DNA from: JBGPLH01 sp041486365 [NCBI: Thermodesulfobacteriota bacterium]
Lineage (GTDB): Bacteria; JAUYMQ01
Length of the DNA stretch: 9,548 nucleotides
Assembly (NCBI GenBank): GCA_041486365.1
Contig: JBGPLH010000104.1
Span: 1 to 9,548, forward strand
Reading direction: 5' to 3'
This document shows, piece after piece, positions 6,876-9,548 of this stretch. A program made the translations under genes and the position numbers. Within the stretch, counting starts at the first letter, position 1. Each line of letters starts with the position of its first letter. A model generated the notes under the pieces. It was given only the letters and a program-made list of their open reading frames with translations. It searched no databases and had not been told where the DNA came from.

Positions 6876-8855
6876 GTGCGCCCCATCGTCCTCGGCACCG
6901 CCGGACACATCGACCACGGCAAGACGGCGCTCGTGCGCGCGCTCACCGGGATCGACTGCGATCGCCTGCCCGAGGAGAAGGCGCGGGGGATCACGCTGGA
7001 GCTGGGCTTCGCGCACCTGCCCCTTCCGGACGGTCGCGTCGCCGGCGTGGTGGACGTTCCCGGCCACGAGCGCCTCGTGCGGCACATGGTGGCGGGCGCC
7101 ACGGGGATCGATCTCGTGCTGCTCGTCGTCGCGGCCGACGAGGGGGTCATGCCGCAGACGCGGGAGCATCTCGCCATCTGCCGCCTCCTGGACCTTCGCC
7201 GGGGAATCGTCGCCCTGACGAAGACCGATCTCGTCGAGCCTGCTCTCGCCACGCTTGCCTCCGACGAAGTCCGCGGCTTCCTCGCGGGGACCTTCCTCGA
7301 GCGCGCGCCGATCGTTCCGGTCTCCTCCGTGACAGGCGAGGGCGTCGAAGCGCTGCGCGCCGAGATAACCCGGCTCGCCGCCGAGGCAGCGGCCGATCCG
7401 CCGCGGGCGTCGGGCGTCGCGGCGCGCCTTCCGATCGATCGGGTCTTCACGCTGAAGGGATTCGGGACGGTCGTGACGGGAACCCTCGTGGCAGGCGCGC
7501 TTCGCGTGGGGGACGAGGTCGAAATCCTTCCGCCGGGCCTTCACGCCGGCCTTCACGCCAAGATTCGCGGGATCGAGTCGTACCATCACGCCGTGCCGGA
7601 GGTCCTCGCGGGGGCCCGCGCCGCCGTGAACCTCCAGGGCGTCGATCGCGCGGCGATCGACCGCGGCTTCGTGATGACCCATCCCGGTCGCCTGGAGCCG
7701 GGCCCGCGACTGGACGCCGAGGTGGAGCTGCTGCCGGAGGCGCGAGCGCTGCGCACGCGGGCCCGCGTGCGGCTTCACGTGGGGACGGGCGAGACGCACG
7801 GCACGATCCTGCTGCTCGATCGCGAGACGCTCGCGCCGGGCGAGCGCGCCTTCGCGCAGATAGCCCTGGACGCGCCCATCGTCACGTTGCCCGGGGATCG
7901 CTTCGTGCTGCGCGGCTTCGCGTGGCTCCCCGGGATCGGCCAGACGATCGGCGGTGGCCGGGTGCTCGACGCGCATCCGCCGCGCCACCGGAGCTTCAGC
8001 CCATCGCCCAAGGTGCGCGCGCGGCTCGGGCCGGTGATCGAGGATCTGCGCGCGTTCACGGCCGGTGATCCGGGCGAGGCGGTCGGGCGGCGCGTGGTCC
8101 GCGCGGGCCTCGAGGGGCTCACGCGGTCACAGATCCTCTCCCGCGTGGCCCTGGACGCGCGAACGGTCGACGAGGCCCTCGCGGCGCTCGTCCGATCGGG
8201 CGCGATCGTCGCCGGTGAGGAAGGTGTCTTCGTCGCGCGCGGCGCGATCGAGGGTCTCGCGGCCCGCGCCGTGGCGCTGGTCGAGGCCCATCACACGGCC
8301 CATCCGCTCGAGCCCGGCGCGTCGCGGGAGTCGCTCCGATCCAAGCTCGCGCGGGATGGTGGTGTGCCGGAGCTGGGCGCGTCGATCTTTAATCTTGCAA
8401 TCGATGAGGCCGTCCGGGACGGCCGCATGGTGCTAGAGCGGGATCGCGTCCGCGCCGCGAGCCACGCGGTGCGCCTGGACGACGCCGAGCGCGCCTTGAT
8501 GGACGCGATCGGGGGGCGACTGGCCGCGGCCGGGCTCGAACCTCCCGTGTTCAAGGAGCTGGTGGAATCCCTGGGGAAGCCCGCCGCGACGGTGCGCAAC
8601 GTGCTGGGGCTCCTCTCACGGGAGGGCCTTGTCGTGCGCGTGAAGGAGGACCTCTACTTCCACCGGGCGGCGCTCGACGATCTCGCGGGGCGGCTCACGG
8701 GGTTCCTCCGCGAGCGCAGCCAGATCACGCCGGCGGAGTACAAGGCGCTCACGGGCGCGTCGCGCAAGTACACCGTGCCCCTGATGGAGCACTTCGACGA
8801 GCAGAAGCTCACGATCCGCGTCGGCGACGCGCGAAAGCTGAGGCGTCCGGCCTGA
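6876..8855 (+). CDS. selB: Selenocysteine-specific translation elongation factor SelB
   Basis: GTPase that delivers Sec-tRNA(Sec) to the ribosome at UGA codons next to a SECIS hairpin. 659 aa from a GTG at 6876, with GGGAG about 10 bases upstream. G1 is GHIDHGKT (10-17), switch I has [10 protein letters not shown] (37-46), G3 is DVPGHE (60-65), G4 is TKTD (115-118) and G5 is around SSVTGEG (149-155). The EF-Tu-like domains II and III follow ([14 protein letters not shown] opens domain II). Roughly residues 390-659 form the winged-helix SECIS-binding region, including [12 protein letters not shown] and [15 protein letters not shown], the latter typical of the last winged helix. ITLELGFA, in place of the EF-Tu form, marks SelB. 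The length is normal. It implies selA, selD and selC elsewhere; none is in this window. It overlaps the next CDS by one base (TGATG), suggesting translational coupling. Confidence 0.97.
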   Translation: MRPIVLGTAGHIDHGKTALVRALTGIDCDRLPEEKARGITLELGFAHLPLPDGRVAGVVDVPGHERLVRHMVAGATGIDLVLLVVAADEGVMPQTREHLAICRLLDLRRGIVALTKTDLVEPALATLASDEVRGFLAGTFLERAPIVPVSSVTGEGVEALRAEITRLAAEAAADPPRASGVAARLPIDRVFTLKGFGTVVTGTLVAGALRVGDEVEILPPGLHAGLHAKIRGIESYHHAVPEVLAGARAAVNLQGVDRAAIDRGFVMTHPGRLEPGPRLDAEVELLPEARALRTRARVRLHVGTGETHGTILLLDRETLAPGERAFAQIALDAPIVTLPGDRFVLRGFAWLPGIGQTIGGGRVLDAHPPRHRSFSPSPKVRARLGPVIEDLRAFTAGDPGEAVGRRVVRAGLEGLTRSQILSRVALDARTVDEALAALVRSGAIVAGEEGVFVARGAIEGLAARAVALVEAHHTAHPLEPGASRESLRSKLARDGGVPELGASIFNLAIDEAVRDGRMVLERDRVRAASHAVRLDDAERALMDAIGGRLAAAGLEPPVFKELVESLGKPAATVRNVLGLLSREGLVVRVKEDLYFHRAALDDLAGRLTGFLRERSQITPAEYKALTGASRKYTVPLMEHFDEQKLTIRVGDARKLRRPA

Positions 8856-9548
8856 TGCGCGACTACGCCTATCTCATCTACGGACTCACGTTCCTCGTCC
8901 CCTGGATCGCGGTCTGGATCTGGCGGAGCGACCTGCGCGTGGAGCTGGCCGTCTCGAGCCTCGCCACGGCGCCGCTGGGGCCGATCTTCGAGCGCTGGTA
9001 CCACGCGGACTACTGGAAACCTTCCGTGCTCGGTCCCCTCCCCGTCGGGATAGAGGACCTGCTCTTCGGCTTCGGCGTGGGCGGGCTCGGCGCCGTGGCC
9101 TACGAGGTCCTCGCGGGCCGCGGGCGCGTCGGGCGGTACGGCCGGCGGAACCCGATCTTTTTTCTGGCCATCTTCGTGTTCGGCCTGGCCGCCCATGCGA
9201 TCGTGGCACCCGCCGTGAACTCGATCCACGTGAGCATGGCCGTGTTCCTGATCGCGACCGGGCTCATGCTGATCCGCCGGCCGGACCTCGCGGCCTGCGC
9301 TGCGGTCTCCGGCGCCGCCGTCGCGGGCTTCATGATCCTGAACTACCAGATCGTGCTGGTCTTCCACCCGACCCTCTTCGAGGATTTCTGGTTCCTGTCG
9401 AACCTGTCAGGGAAGTTCATCCTGCGCGTGCCGATCGAGGAGCCGCTCTGGGGCTTTTTCTGGGGAGGCTTCATCGGCTGTGCATGGAAGTACGGCTTCG
9501 GTGAAATCTGCGTCCCCCTCCGCGCCCGTGCGGGCACGGCCGGGGACA
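8855..9548 (+). CDS. Polytopic membrane protein with two lycopene-cyclase-domain-like halves (3' end beyond window)
   Basis: 231 codons are open from an ATG at 8855 to the window edge; the ATG overlaps the selB stop. About six hydrophobic segments can be seen (near residues 5-23, 66-86, 101-121, 124-140, 146-170 and 194-212), so it is an inner-membrane protein. Two acidic motifs at membrane entry recur: ADYWKPSVLGPLPVGIEDLLFGF (51-73, given as ADYW, then PLPVGIEDLLFGF) and GKFIL followed by VPIEEPLWGFF (186-202). This 'P-EE/ED followed by aromatic membrane helix' pattern, present twice, is that of the CrtYcd/CarR-type lycopene cyclase domain. Those enzymes cyclise the ends of lycopene to make beta-carotene. 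No carotenoid gene is seen here, and the second motif departs from the common EEFLFF form, so a different substrate is possible. Assignment by eye. Confidence 0.7.
   Translation, partial: MRDYAYLIYGLTFLVPWIAVWIWRSDLRVELAVSSLATAPLGPIFERWYHADYWKPSVLGPLPVGIEDLLFGFGVGGLGAVAYEVLAGRGRVGRYGRRNPIFFLAIFVFGLAAHAIVAPAVNSIHVSMAVFLIATGLMLIRRPDLAACAAVSGAAVAGFMILNYQIVLVFHPTLFEDFWFLSNLSGKFILRVPIEEPLWGFFWGGFIGCAWKYGFGEICVPLRARAGTAGD

Noticed and set aside
6765-7988. 407-codon minus-strand open frame
   Set aside because: It is antisense to the highly conserved GTPase domains of selB and lacks any recognisable motif.
8654-9367. 237-codon minus-strand open frame at the right edge
   Set aside because: It is Arg/Asp/Glu-rich and antisense to selB and the membrane protein, which show domain motifs and coupled starts.

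Overview
This is a GC-rich bacterial window (no plasmid, phage or insertion-sequence signals) that looks like chromosomal core sequence. A complete SelB, a lycopene-cyclase-type membrane protein, a secreted protein with calcium-binding aspartate-rich repeats, and an unusual tRNA-Arg with anticodon GCG suggest a poorly sampled, high-GC, Gram-negative-like lineage known mainly from metagenomes. That placement is inference; the sequence does not name the taxon.

Layout, left to right. Positions 1-6574 are read on the minus strand. dnaX (5' 305 codons, 3' end outside the window) lies at the left edge. Just upstream of it is a small SRP RNA gene, and upstream of that a tRNA cluster: tRNA-Ser(GCU), tRNA-Ser(CGA), a 161-aa protein gene of unknown function, tRNA-Arg(GCG), tRNA-Ser(GGA) and tRNA-Ser(UGA). 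serS, the seryl-tRNA synthetase gene, stands at the head of the cluster. In transcription order this reads serS > tRNA-Ser(UGA) > tRNA-Ser(GGA) > tRNA-Arg(GCG) > unknown ORF > tRNA-Ser(CGA) > tRNA-Ser(GCU) > SRP RNA > dnaX. The four serine tRNAs together read all six serine codons, so one locus holds the serine charging enzyme, its complete tRNA substrate set, the RNA of the protein-targeting particle and the replicative clamp loader. Sigma70-like promoters with 17-bp spacers are visible before serS and before the first tRNA.

Upstream of serS, on the same strand, is a gene for a secreted or surface protein: signal peptide, predicted beta-propeller-like N-terminal region, eight tandem DxDGDG calcium-binding repeats, and a C-terminal region with an internal duplication. 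It is split by a one-base frameshift near 5200.

A roughly 300-bp divergent intergenic region (6575-6875) holds a promoter for the secreted protein and a perfect 9-bp inverted repeat over a candidate selB promoter. On the plus strand follow selB (selenocysteine-specific elongation factor, complete) and, overlapping its stop codon by one base, a polytopic membrane protein with two lycopene-cyclase-like acidic motifs that runs off the right edge.

The most interesting points are the complete serine-tRNA/serS cluster, the rare tRNA-Arg(GCG) at the place where some bacteria keep tadA (the enzyme that makes the inosine such a tRNA does not need), the protein gene embedded in the tRNA array, and the enlarged tRNA-binding arm of this SerRS.
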